This document shows positions 1 to 5,928 of a stretch of DNA of 8,127 bases, piece by piece. Below the pieces are notes generated by a model, which worked only from the letters and a program-made list of their open reading frames with translations, had not been told where the DNA came from and did not search any database. The stretch is from JACCXJ01 sp050740695 (lineage in GTDB: Bacteria; Pseudomonadota; Gammaproteobacteria; JACCXJ01). The position numbers were made by a program, and so were the translations under genes. The stretch's first letter is position 1. Each line of letters starts with the position of its first letter. The stretch spans positions 1 to 8,127 of the forward strand of contig JBOIDR010000160.1 of assembly GCA_050740695.1 (NCBI GenBank), given 5' to 3'.

Positions 1-95
1 GGCAGATCATCGAGAAGGTCGACCGGGCGCGGGTCAAGATGGAGCAGATCAAGCCCGGATCCACCCTGCCCCGAGGGAAAAAGAAGAAGGTATGA
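1..95 (+). CDS. C-terminal end of an unidentified protein (partial)
   Basis: An open frame enters from the left edge (codons starting at base 3) and ends at TGA 93-95, giving 30 residues. The tail is amphipathic, with charged residues (IIEKVDRARVKMEQIKPG), and ends in a basic stretch, PRGKKKKV. I do not recognise the family. A position next to probable mobile DNA and a basic end would fit a transposase or another DNA-binding protein, but that is inference. The frame has good codon regularity for its length; 30 codons alone cannot prove coding. The gene converges on the minus-strand catabolic operon that ends at 157. Confidence 0.45.
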   Translation, partial: QIIEKVDRARVKMEQIKPGSTLPRGKKKKV

Positions 96-115
96 TCTGT
101 AAAGTTATTTAAGGG

Positions 116-125
116 ACACTACACT
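116..125. repeat. tandem ACACT duplication in the spacer
   Basis: ACACT occurs twice in direct succession (116-120 and 121-125), directly after an AT-rich stretch and an AAGGGAC block that follows the stop codon at 93-95. Read on the minus strand this gives AGTGTAGTGTCCC, which resembles the TGT-beginning ends of several insertion sequence families. It could be the right end of an insertion sequence whose transposase ends at 95. No partner end is visible, so the assignment stays weak. Confidence 0.25.
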
Positions 126-144
126 AGCTACTGAAGCCCCTAGG

Positions 145-168
145 CGCCTGGCGCTCTTAGGCCAGGCG
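145..168. terminator. 8-bp inverted repeat between convergent genes
   Basis: CGCCTGGC (145-152) and GCCAGGCG (161-168) are perfect inverted repeats around an 8-nt loop. The stop codon of the minus-strand diiron oxidase gene (159-157) lies in the loop. The hairpin sits where two genes converge, so it may stop transcription from one or both sides. No run of T follows on either strand, so it is not a canonical intrinsic terminator; it could also stabilise a 3' end. Confidence 0.4.
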
Positions 169-1068
169 GTCCTCGTTCAGCGCTTCCCAGAACGCCGCGA
201 CGCCGTCCAGCATCTCGTTGCCATAGCGGATGAAGGCGTCCTCGTCGAGCGTGCGCTCGAAATACAGCTCCTCCAGCTCTTCCTGGGTGTGCTTTGCGTG
301 CTGGGCCTCCAGGCGCGCGTGCCAGGTGAAGAAGGCGAGCGGGAGGTCCTCTCCGCTACGCGCGTTGTAGCGTTTGAAGCCGGCGATGAGCTCGTCCCAG
401 AAACCGGCGGCGGCCCAGTTCTCGACGGCGTAGCTCGCGGCCTGGGAGATGAGATAGTCCGGGCTGCCGTAGAGCCTGACCAGCTCGTCGCAGAAGAAAA
501 GGGTCGGCGGGGTCCCGTGGCGGCGTTTGCCCACCTCGTTGAACCCGAGCGAGAGGCGCTCGGCGATCTGCAAGAGCCACTCGAAGTGCGCGGCCCGGAA
601 GCGGAATACGCCACCCTCGACCGTACCCTCGGAGGACACCAACTCGGGATCGGTGTCGGCGCCGTTCTCCGAGGAAACGCGCCTGCCGCCGGCGTTGAAA
701 ACCACGCCGATCTCGTTGGCGAGGATCTCTTTCGAGGCGCGCATGCCCTGGAGCGAATCGGCGTTGATGGTTTTGAAGAGCTGCGCGATCAGGAACAGGT
801 TGGAGAACACCGAGAACTGTACGATGAAGGCACGTACGTGCTCGCGGGTCTGCTCGCCGCGGCTGAACCAGGCGGTGTATGGGTTCCCGGTGATGATGCG
901 GTGGTGCAGCAACTCGCTGTCGATGCGCTTCTGGAAGGCGAGGAAGGATCGGGCCTTCGCGACGCTCTGGCCGCCCTCCATGACGGAGCGCAGCGAGCGG
1001 GACGTCAGGCCCTCGAGGCGATGTTTCTGGGCGAAATGCCGCAGGGGATCTGGGGCAATGGCATTCAT
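157..1068 (-). CDS. heme-oxygenase-like diiron oxidase (HDO) candidate
   Basis: This 303-residue protein looks like the heme-oxygenase-fold diiron oxidase/oxygenase superfamily (relatives include CADD, UndA and SznF). The key signature is WHARLEAQH near the C-terminus, an H-x3-E-x2-H motif (H250, E254, H257). Upstream candidates complete the usual six-ligand set: E119 in NEIG, H161 in AAHFEWL, and E216 in AVENW. The loop between the first two ligands is about 40 residues, longer than I would expect. The protein appears soluble, with no signal peptide. An in-frame ATG at 1152 would add 28 residues, but ATG 1068 is preceded by a strong GGGAGGAGA ribosome binding site (1071-1081 on the minus strand), so I chose 1068. 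It lies 88 nt after maiA in the same direction with no visible terminator between them, so it probably belongs to the tyrosine-breakdown operon. The substrate cannot be read from the sequence. Fold assignment is fairly sure; function is open. Confidence 0.8.
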   Translation of the reverse strand: MNAIAPDPLRHFAQKHRLEGLTSRSLRSVMEGGQSVAKARSFLAFQKRIDSELLHHRIITGNPYTAWFSRGEQTREHVRAFIVQFSVFSNLFLIAQLFKTINADSLQGMRASKEILANEIGVVFNAGGRRVSSENGADTDPELVSSEGTVEGGVFRFRAAHFEWLLQIAERLSLGFNEVGKRRHGTPPTLFFCDELVRLYGSPDYLISQAASYAVENWAAAGFWDELIAGFKRYNARSGEDLPLAFFTWHARLEAQHAKHTQEELEELYFERTLDEDAFIRYGNEMLDGVAAFWEALNEDRLA

Positions 1069-1070
1069 GA

Positions 1071-1081
1071 TCTCTCCTCCC
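1071..1081 (-). promoter_or_regulatory. strong ribosome binding site of the diiron oxidase gene
   Basis: On the minus strand GGGAGGAGA lies a few bases before ATG 1068. It is the best Shine-Dalgarno match seen in the operon and decides the start over the upstream ATG at 1152, which has no good site. An independent strong site after an 88-nt gap suggests this gene is initiated on its own rather than by coupling to maiA. Confidence 0.7.
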
Positions 1082-1156
1082 GATGTTTGCCATCCGGCTG
1101 CAAGCTTTAGACCCACGCGGGGATGGGGAATTCCGGCCCTTTGTTCTTTCATAGGC

Positions 1157-1804
1157 TTATTCCGCGTCCGCCTGTGCTTCCGGGGCCGCCTGCCGGAACG
1201 CCGGTATAGTCAGACAATGTGCCTCGATCGCCCGGATGTGCGCGAAATCACCGAGATCGCAACCGAAACGGCGGGCGTTATAGACCTGGGGGATGAGGCA
1301 GACATCGGCGATCGTCGGGCCCTCCGCGAGACAGTAGGCACCCGCTCCCGCATCGGCACCGGTCTCCCCGAGCATCGTCTCGAGCGCACCGAACCCTTCC
1401 TGGATCCAGTGCCGGTACCACTGCCCGCGCGCCTCCGGGCCCTGCCCGAGCGCCTGCTCCAGGAACCGCAACACGCGCAGGTTGTTCAGGGGATGGATGT
1501 CGCAGGCGACGAGCCCGGCGATCGCCCGGGCCTTGGCGCGAAGCTCGGGCGCCCGGGGCAAGAGCGGGGGGGTGGGAAATACCTCGTCTAGGTACTCGAG
1601 GATGGCGAGCGACTGAGTCAGCACCCGGTTGCCGTGCACGAGCGTGGGGACGAGGCTCTGGGGATTCTGCGCCCCATAGGCCGCTTCATGCTGTTCCCCC
1701 CGTGCCAGATGGACGAAGCGCGGCTCATAGACGATCCCCTTGAGGTTCAAGGCGATGCGGACCCGGTAGGCGGCCGAGCTGCGAAAATAGGTGTAGAGGA
1801 CTAC
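1157..1804 (-). CDS. maiA: maleylacetoacetate isomerase (zeta-class glutathione transferase)
   Basis: The enzyme isomerises maleylacetoacetate to fumarylacetoacetate using glutathione, the third step after 4-hydroxyphenylpyruvate. The N-terminus reads LYTYFRSSAAYRVRIALNLK, the zeta-class signature with the catalytic serine region SSAAYRVR. VPTLV supplies the conserved cis-proline (about P53), and the following QS (about 64-65) is the glutathione-binding pair. An all-helical C-terminal domain follows. Counting from the codon that overlaps the fah stop gives about 215 residues, the usual family length. There is no ATG, GTG or TTG between the upstream in-frame TGA in the fah coding region and the signature. 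The codons just before LYTYF are GTC GTA GTC. The first canonical start, TTG at 1750, would delete the active site. The 5' end given here (GTA, 1804-1802) is therefore a guess from homology. The start may be non-canonical, or a base may be wrong or mutated. Product identity is secure; the true start is not. Confidence 0.88.
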   Translation of the reverse strand, partial: VVLYTYFRSSAAYRVRIALNLKGIVYEPRFVHLARGEQHEAAYGAQNPQSLVPTLVHGNRVLTQSLAILEYLDEVFPTPPLLPRAPELRAKARAIAGLVACDIHPLNNLRVLRFLEQALGQGPEARGQWYRHWIQEGFGALETMLGETGADAGAGAYCLAEGPTIADVCLIPQVYNARRFGCDLGDFAHIRAIEAHCLTIPAFRQAAPEAQADAE

Positions 1805-2784
1805 GACCCGTGCACCTCGACGCGCTGCTCGATGGCACCGAAGATCGTCCGCCCCTCGGGATCCGGCATCTCAAGCCGGATCGATTCCCCGTGGTCGAGG
1901 TAGGGCGTCAAGACCTCCGCGCCCGACTGGGTCTCGACCGCCCGCCGCTCCACGATGCAGCAAAAGCCGATCTCCGGGTCCTGATTGCTGACGGTCCCCG
2001 AGCCGATCACGGTGCCGGCCGGGAGGGGCCGGGTCTTGGCGGCATGGGCGATGAGCGCGGGAAAGTCGAATTGCATATCGCGACCCGCATCCGGCCGGCC
2101 GAAGGGCTCGCCGTTGCGGTGCGCGAGGAGCGGCAGGTGCAGCCTGGCCCCGTCCCAGGCGGCGCCCAGCTCGTCGGGGGTCACCGCCACCGGCGAGAAG
2201 GCCGGCCCCGGTTTGCCGTGCAGGAACCCGAAGCCCTTGGCCAGCTCCTCCGGGATGAGGAAGCGCAACGACAGGTCGTTGACGAGCACCACGAGTGCGA
2301 TGTGCGCCCCGGCATCATCGGCCGTCACCCCTTGAGGGACATCGTCGGTGATGACGGCGACCTCGGCCTCGAAGTCCAGCCCCCAGCCGGGATCCGGTAG
2401 GTGGATCGGGTCACGCGGCCCGAGGAAACGCGCGGACCCGCCCTGGTACATCAGTGGATTGACCAGAAACTCAGGTGGCATGTCGGCCCCGCGGGCACGC
2501 CGCACGCGCTCGACATGCGACAGATAGGCGCTGCCGTCCAGCCATTGGTAGGCGCGTGGCAGCGGTGCCGCGACGGTGGCCGGCTTCAAGGGGAAGGCGT
2601 CCAGCTCATCCTGCATGAGATCGGCGTACAGGACCTCCAGCCGCGGCGCGATCCGCGCCCAACCATCGAGTGCCGCCTGCAAGGTGCGCGCCCCCGGCGA
2701 AGCCGGCACGGCCACGGTGAGATCGCGGTCCACGACCACCAGCGTCCCGTCGCGGCCACCCGATTTCAAGGTCGCGAGCTTCAC
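1801..2784 (-). CDS. fumarylacetoacetate hydrolase family protein (fumarylacetoacetase)
   Basis: This 327-residue enzyme should split fumarylacetoacetate into fumarate and acetoacetate, the last step of the pathway. The start MKLATLKSGGRDGTL (GTG read as Met) is typical of the bacterial two-domain form with its own N-terminal domain. The catalytic FAH domain shows the metal ligands in DFEAEVAVI (E139, E141) and LVNDLSLR (D170), and the GSGTVSN loop (261-267). The start is GTG at 2784-2782, which overlaps the TGA of hmgA (2783-2781) in a GTGA, so translation is probably coupled. An ATG further upstream (2817) would lie inside hmgA and adds residues not seen in the family. The TAG stop (1803-1801) overlaps the apparent 5' end of maiA. 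FAH-fold proteins include other hydrolases and decarboxylases, but the neighbours make fumarylacetoacetase by far the likeliest activity. Confidence 0.92.
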   Translation of the reverse strand: MKLATLKSGGRDGTLVVVDRDLTVAVPASPGARTLQAALDGWARIAPRLEVLYADLMQDELDAFPLKPATVAAPLPRAYQWLDGSAYLSHVERVRRARGADMPPEFLVNPLMYQGGSARFLGPRDPIHLPDPGWGLDFEAEVAVITDDVPQGVTADDAGAHIALVVLVNDLSLRFLIPEELAKGFGFLHGKPGPAFSPVAVTPDELGAAWDGARLHLPLLAHRNGEPFGRPDAGRDMQFDFPALIAHAAKTRPLPAGTVIGSGTVSNQDPEIGFCCIVERRAVETQSGAEVLTPYLDHGESIRLEMPDPEGRTIFGAIEQRVEVHGS

Positions 2785-3911
2785 CCCGCCTTCCAGGAAT
2801 CGACATAGCCCGGCCACTCGATCCCATCGGGCAACTCGGCCACCTCCAGTGCATCATGGGCGTCGATCATCACCGCCACCTCGTCGGTCTCGCCACCGCG
2901 AGAGAGCTTGCTCGCCGCCAAGGCCTTGGGATGGGGCCCATGGGTGATGCCCGATGGGTGCAAGGTCATCATGCCCGGATGGATGTTGTCGCGCGAGAAG
3001 AACCGGCCCCGATGATAGAAGATCACCTCGTCGTAATCATCGTTGTTGTGGAAGAAGGGCACACGCAGGGCGCCCGGATCGGTCTCGAACGGACGGGGGA
3101 CGAAGGTGCATACCACGAAGCGCCCGGCCGCGAAGATCGTGTGCGCGGACGGCGGCACGTGGTAGCGGTGGCTCATGAGGGGCCGGATGGCGCGCCAGTT
3201 CACACGCACCGGGGTGAGCGTCCCGTGCCACCCGACCGCATCCAGCGGGTTGAACGGATAGGTCACGGTGCTCAGCAACCCGCGGCGCTTGACCAGGACC
3301 CGCCACGGGCCATTCTGCGGCTGGGTGCGGAACTCGCCGTCGATGCGGGGGATGTCGAGCATGGCGGGGTCGAACACCGCGTGGCTGCCGACGATACCCT
3401 TGTCCGGGAGCCGGTAGCTGTCGTTGGTGGCCTCGATGAGGAGGGCGGTCAGGGGCTTTTGCGATTCCGATTCCACCCGCCACAAGGTCCCGCGCGGGAG
3501 CATGAGGTAATCGCCCTCGCCGAGCCCGAGATGGCCGTAGTCGCAGTAGAGGGACGCGGAACCCTCGTGGATGAACAAGAGGTCGTCGCCGTCGGCGTTG
3601 CGGACCAGGTGGTCCATGGGCGCCTCGCTGCGCCAGATGCGGAGTTGCAGGTGGGCGTTGCCGAGGAGGAGGCGCGCCTCCCAGGGTGAGCCGCAGGGAG
3701 CGAGGTCTTTCACGGCATCGAAGGCGCGGGGCCGTAGCGGTCCCTCGACCTTGGTCCACCCGGTCGGCGGGTGGCGGTGGTACATCTGGGTCGCCGGACC
3801 GTAGAAGCCCTCCTTGCCGATCTCGCGCTCGAAGGTGCCTTCGGGGAGATCGGCGTGCGCCTGGCGCGAGGCCTCGCCTTCGACGACGGGCAGGGAGATC
3901 CAATGCCTCAT
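2781..3911 (-). CDS. hmgA: homogentisate 1,2-dioxygenase, short form
   Basis: The enzyme opens the ring of homogentisate to maleylacetoacetate with non-heme Fe(II) and oxygen. At 376 residues it is shorter than the classical 430-445-residue enzyme and fits the shorter bacterial branch of the same cupin family, with its early MYHRHPPTGW motif (about 43-52). The iron site is recognisable: FHNNDDYDEVIFYH holds H288 and E295, and GITHGPHP holds H324 (with H327 nearby). The spacing between the last two ligands matches the classical enzyme. ATG 3911 follows the hpd stop by one base (TAG C ATG), and a GGGG-rich stretch just upstream could serve as a ribosome binding site, so hpd and hmgA are translationally linked. 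The stop overlaps the fah GTG. The neighbours on both sides catalyse the previous and a later step, which supports the assignment despite the short length. Confidence 0.9.
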   Translation of the reverse strand: MRHWISLPVVEGEASRQAHADLPEGTFEREIGKEGFYGPATQMYHRHPPTGWTKVEGPLRPRAFDAVKDLAPCGSPWEARLLLGNAHLQLRIWRSEAPMDHLVRNADGDDLLFIHEGSASLYCDYGHLGLGEGDYLMLPRGTLWRVESESQKPLTALLIEATNDSYRLPDKGIVGSHAVFDPAMLDIPRIDGEFRTQPQNGPWRVLVKRRGLLSTVTYPFNPLDAVGWHGTLTPVRVNWRAIRPLMSHRYHVPPSAHTIFAAGRFVVCTFVPRPFETDPGALRVPFFHNNDDYDEVIFYHRGRFFSRDNIHPGMMTLHPSGITHGPHPKALAASKLSRGGETDEVAVMIDAHDALEVAELPDGIEWPGYVDSWKAG

Positions 3912-3912
3912 G

Positions 3913-4959
3913 CTAGATCACCCCGCGCCGCAGCTGGTCGCGCTCGATGGCCTCGAACAGGGCCTGGAAGTTCCCTTCCCCGAAGCCTTCGTTCCCGTGC
4001 CGCTCGATGATCTCGAAGAAGATGGGCCCGATCACGGTCTCGGTGAAGATCTGGAGCAGGAGCGCACGAGCCCCCGAACCGTCGATCAGGATGCGGTTCT
4101 CGCGCAGGCGGTCCAGATCCTGGCCATGGCCCGGGACGCGGCGCTCCACCGCATCGTAATAGCTGTCCGGGACCTCCATGAACCGCACCCCGTTGCGCCT
4201 GAGTTGCTCCACCGTCATGTGGATGTCCTCGGTGGCGAGCGCGATGTGCTGGATCCCCTCGCCGCGGTAGGCACTCAGGTATTCCTGCACCTGCGACTTG
4301 GGGTCGGCGGGCTCGTTGATGGGGATGCGGATCCGGCCGCAGGGGCTCACCAGGGCCCGTGACCTCAACCCCGTCACCCGGCCATGGATGTCGAAGTAAC
4401 GGATCTCGTGGAAATTGAACAGCCGCTCGTAGAACCCGGTCCATTCGTCCATGCGCCCGCGGTGGACATTGTGGGTCAGGTGGTCCACGGAAGTCAGGCC
4501 CACGCCCGCCGGGTGCGGCTCCGTGCCCGTGAGGGGCTCGAAATCGACATCGTAGATCGAGCGCTCGCCGTAGCGATCGATGAGATAAATGAGGCTGCGC
4601 CCGATCCCCCGGATGGCCGGCAGGTTCAGCTCCATGGGCCCGGCCGTGCCCTGATACTGGCGGGCGCCGAGCCCGGTGGCCCGTTCCAACGCCCGGCGCG
4701 CGTCGCGCACGCGCACGGCGAAGGCGCACACCGAAGGCCCGTGGACCTTGGCGAAGGCCTGGGCGAAGCTGTCCGGCTCCTGGTTCAGGATGAAGTTGAT
4801 GTCGCCCTGCCGGTACAGGACCACCTGCTTCGAGCGGTGGCGCGCGATGGCGCGAAAGCCCATGCGCTCGAAGAGCTGCGCCAGGGCCTTCACATCGCCG
4901 GCCGTGTACTCGACGAACTCGAAGCCGTCCGTCCCCATCGGGTTCTCGATCGTATCCAT
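3913..4959 (-). CDS. hpd: 4-hydroxyphenylpyruvate dioxygenase
   Basis: The enzyme converts 4-hydroxyphenylpyruvate, the transamination product of tyrosine, to homogentisate, with decarboxylation, ring hydroxylation and side-chain migration. The 348 residues form two VOC-type halves. The Fe(II) ligands are visible: H160 in TSVDHLTHNV, H238 in GIQHIALAT, and E316 in GPIFFEIIER. The C-terminal gating helix GFGEGNFQALFEAIERDQ (325-342) is near the family consensus. Length is usual for the bacterial enzyme. ATG 4959 is preceded by GAGGGACAG, an acceptable ribosome binding site. It is the first intact gene of the operon; a truncated tryptophan 2,3-dioxygenase end lies upstream in the same direction. 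Nothing suggests damage. Confidence 0.97.
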   Translation of the reverse strand: MDTIENPMGTDGFEFVEYTAGDVKALAQLFERMGFRAIARHRSKQVVLYRQGDINFILNQEPDSFAQAFAKVHGPSVCAFAVRVRDARRALERATGLGARQYQGTAGPMELNLPAIRGIGRSLIYLIDRYGERSIYDVDFEPLTGTEPHPAGVGLTSVDHLTHNVHRGRMDEWTGFYERLFNFHEIRYFDIHGRVTGLRSRALVSPCGRIRIPINEPADPKSQVQEYLSAYRGEGIQHIALATEDIHMTVEQLRRNGVRFMEVPDSYYDAVERRVPGHGQDLDRLRENRILIDGSGARALLLQIFTETVIGPIFFEIIERHGNEGFGEGNFQALFEAIERDQLRRGVI

Positions 4960-5034
4960 CGTCTGTCCCTCGCCGTCGGGCTATTCCCGGTAGGCTAGTA
5001 GACCGCCTGCCTCCGGCTAAGATTCCGCCCGCCG

Positions 5035-5145
5035 TCACGCGCCGATCTCGGTGCGCACGTCGAACCGCTCCGGGAAGAAGGTCAGGTCCAATGCCTTGCG
5101 GAGGAACGCGACGCCCGGGGAGCCGCCCGTCCCACGTTGGTAGCT
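5035..5145 (-). pseudogene. 3' remnant of tryptophan 2,3-dioxygenase
   Basis: On the minus strand about 36 codons ending at TGA (5037-5035) read YQRGTGGSPGVAFLRKAL, followed by a segment with FFPERFDVRT. This matches the C-terminus of tryptophan 2,3-dioxygenase (GTGGS, then Y/FL, then FPELW-RT). Upstream of about 5145 the similarity stops: the frame passes into SYPFFS and meets a TGA (at 5166-5164), and no other part of the enzyme is found. The remnant lies 75 nt upstream of hpd in the same direction, so the ancestral operon probably began with, or included, a tryptophan dioxygenase gene lost by deletion or insertion at about 5145. Assignment rests on a short stretch, but the GTGGS motif and the C-terminal context are characteristic. 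Confidence 0.7.
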
Positions 5146-5301
5146 GAAAAAAGGATAGGAGATTCAATGTGGGCTTGCAATCGAGCCTGGCTGGTCGGAC
5201 TGGCTGCGCGGGAAGGGGTTCGGCGCCGGAGGGAAAGCGTTATCGGGGCGGCCTCGGTGGTTGGCGGGGCTCAAAGCAGCTTTGGGGGTAGGGCCCTGTG
5301 C
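5146..5301. other. unassigned stretch between gene remnants
   Basis: Neither strand shows a recognisable gene. A plus-strand ATG at 5167 has an AGGAG a few bases upstream and opens a frame to 5433. Its product is Arg-rich, low in complexity and resembles nothing I know, so I do not call it. The stretch lies between the truncated tryptophan dioxygenase end and the decayed DUF4391 gene, and is probably degraded flanking DNA. Confidence 0.5.
5152..5180 (-). promoter_or_regulatory. candidate sigma70-type promoter at the breakpoint
   Basis: Reading on the minus strand, TTGCAA (5180-5175) and TATCCT (5157-5152) are separated by 17 bases. Each hexamer matches the consensus at 4 of 6 positions, and a T-rich stretch follows. 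It points toward the tryptophan dioxygenase remnant and hpd. It may drive the catabolic operon now that the original upstream region is gone. Such matches also arise by chance, so this is a proposal only. Confidence 0.3.
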
Positions 5302-5928
5302 CTAGATCCCTTGCGGTCCCGTAACCTCGATGCAGACCAGGGCATAGTAGGGAGAAACCATCCCCGTGGTCCCATTGCCGCATCCCGGGCCCGCCTCCGG
5401 CGTGATGCGCCCGCGCCGCGCGAAGAGCCGTAGCACACGGAAAGGCACTGCGCGTTTCGAGGCGGCAGATGTCCGCAGGACAGGGCAGCCCAGCTTCGTG
5501 AAATTGTACCCCTTCCCCTCGCGCACCGAACCGACGACACCATTGGCGCCGTCCTACCCGCCTCTCCCTGCCACCAGCGCTAATGGGCAGCGGAGAGGCC
5601 AGCGCCTTCCCTGCTCTGGCCGCAGCAGCACCGTATAGCGTACGGCGCGATGCACCAACTCCACAAGCTGCGACACCCCGGACCTCCCGCAGGCTGAGGT
5701 GCACCAAGGCGATCTACAGATACTCGCGTACCTCGTCGCCATACCCCGGTGAGCCGATGCTCGTGGGCTTGAGCGCCGCCAGCCAGAACAGATCCTCAAT
5801 GCAGCGCTTGTCGGCGGTCGTGAGCGCGCCGTTTTCGAGCAGCAGCTTCTTAGGCGCTCGCTGGTTCAACGGCTGCCGCCAAGCGGGCCCAAGGCATCGA
5901 TCAGTTCATCCAGCGTTGCCGCTCTCAT
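5302..5928 (-). pseudogene. decayed DUF4391-domain gene
   Basis: Conserved pieces of a DUF4391 protein can be followed across frames on the minus strand. They are MRAATLDELIDALG from ATG 5928; then, after a shift at about 5870 that looks like one lost base, LNQRAPKKLLLENGA and FWLAALKPTSIGSPGY to REYL. TAG then stands in place of an expected glutamate codon (about 5716-5714), followed by IALVHLSLRE. After another shift near 5680 comes SQLVELVHRAVRYTVLL. After a further shift near 5600 comes LSAAH, a second TAG, then RWWQGEAGRT. Further on, to about 5302, similarity fades; YYALVCIEVTG may be a last trace. DUF4391 genes usually sit beside helicase and DNA methyltransferase genes in restriction-like or anti-phage loci; the biochemical role is not known to me. 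The ATG overlaps the TGA of the upstream DUF262 gene (TGATG), so the intact ancestors were coupled. With several frameshifts and two stops the gene must be inactive. Confidence 0.8.

Noticed and set aside
1069..1152. N-terminal extension of the diiron oxidase from ATG 1152
   Set aside because: It has no good ribosome binding site, reads as low-information sequence, and the ATG at 1068 has a strong GGGAGGAGA.
527..1591. Long plus-strand open frame across the diiron oxidase and maiA
   Set aside because: It lies antisense to two confidently identified genes; such frames are common in high-GC DNA and the product resembles no family.
1796..1810. Programmed -1 frameshift fusing the hydrolase to maiA
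   Set aside because: The maiA frame is -1 relative to fah, but no slippery heptamer or downstream stem is evident at the junction.
2856..3689. Plus-strand frame of 277 codons opposite hmgA
   Set aside because: It is a mirror of hmgA codons, rich in Glu, Val, Gly and Arg, with no recognisable motif.
3908..5167. Minus-strand frame of 419 codons overlapping hpd
   Set aside because: It overlaps hpd in another frame; Arg/Pro/Gly-rich with no motif, while hpd carries the full iron site.
5302..5526. Minus-strand small frame with several cysteines, ending in VCIEVTGPQGI
   Set aside because: It looked briefly like an independent small protein, but its position and the YYALVCIE stretch fit a last trace of the DUF4391 remnant, and 74 codons without a stop are not significant at this GC content.
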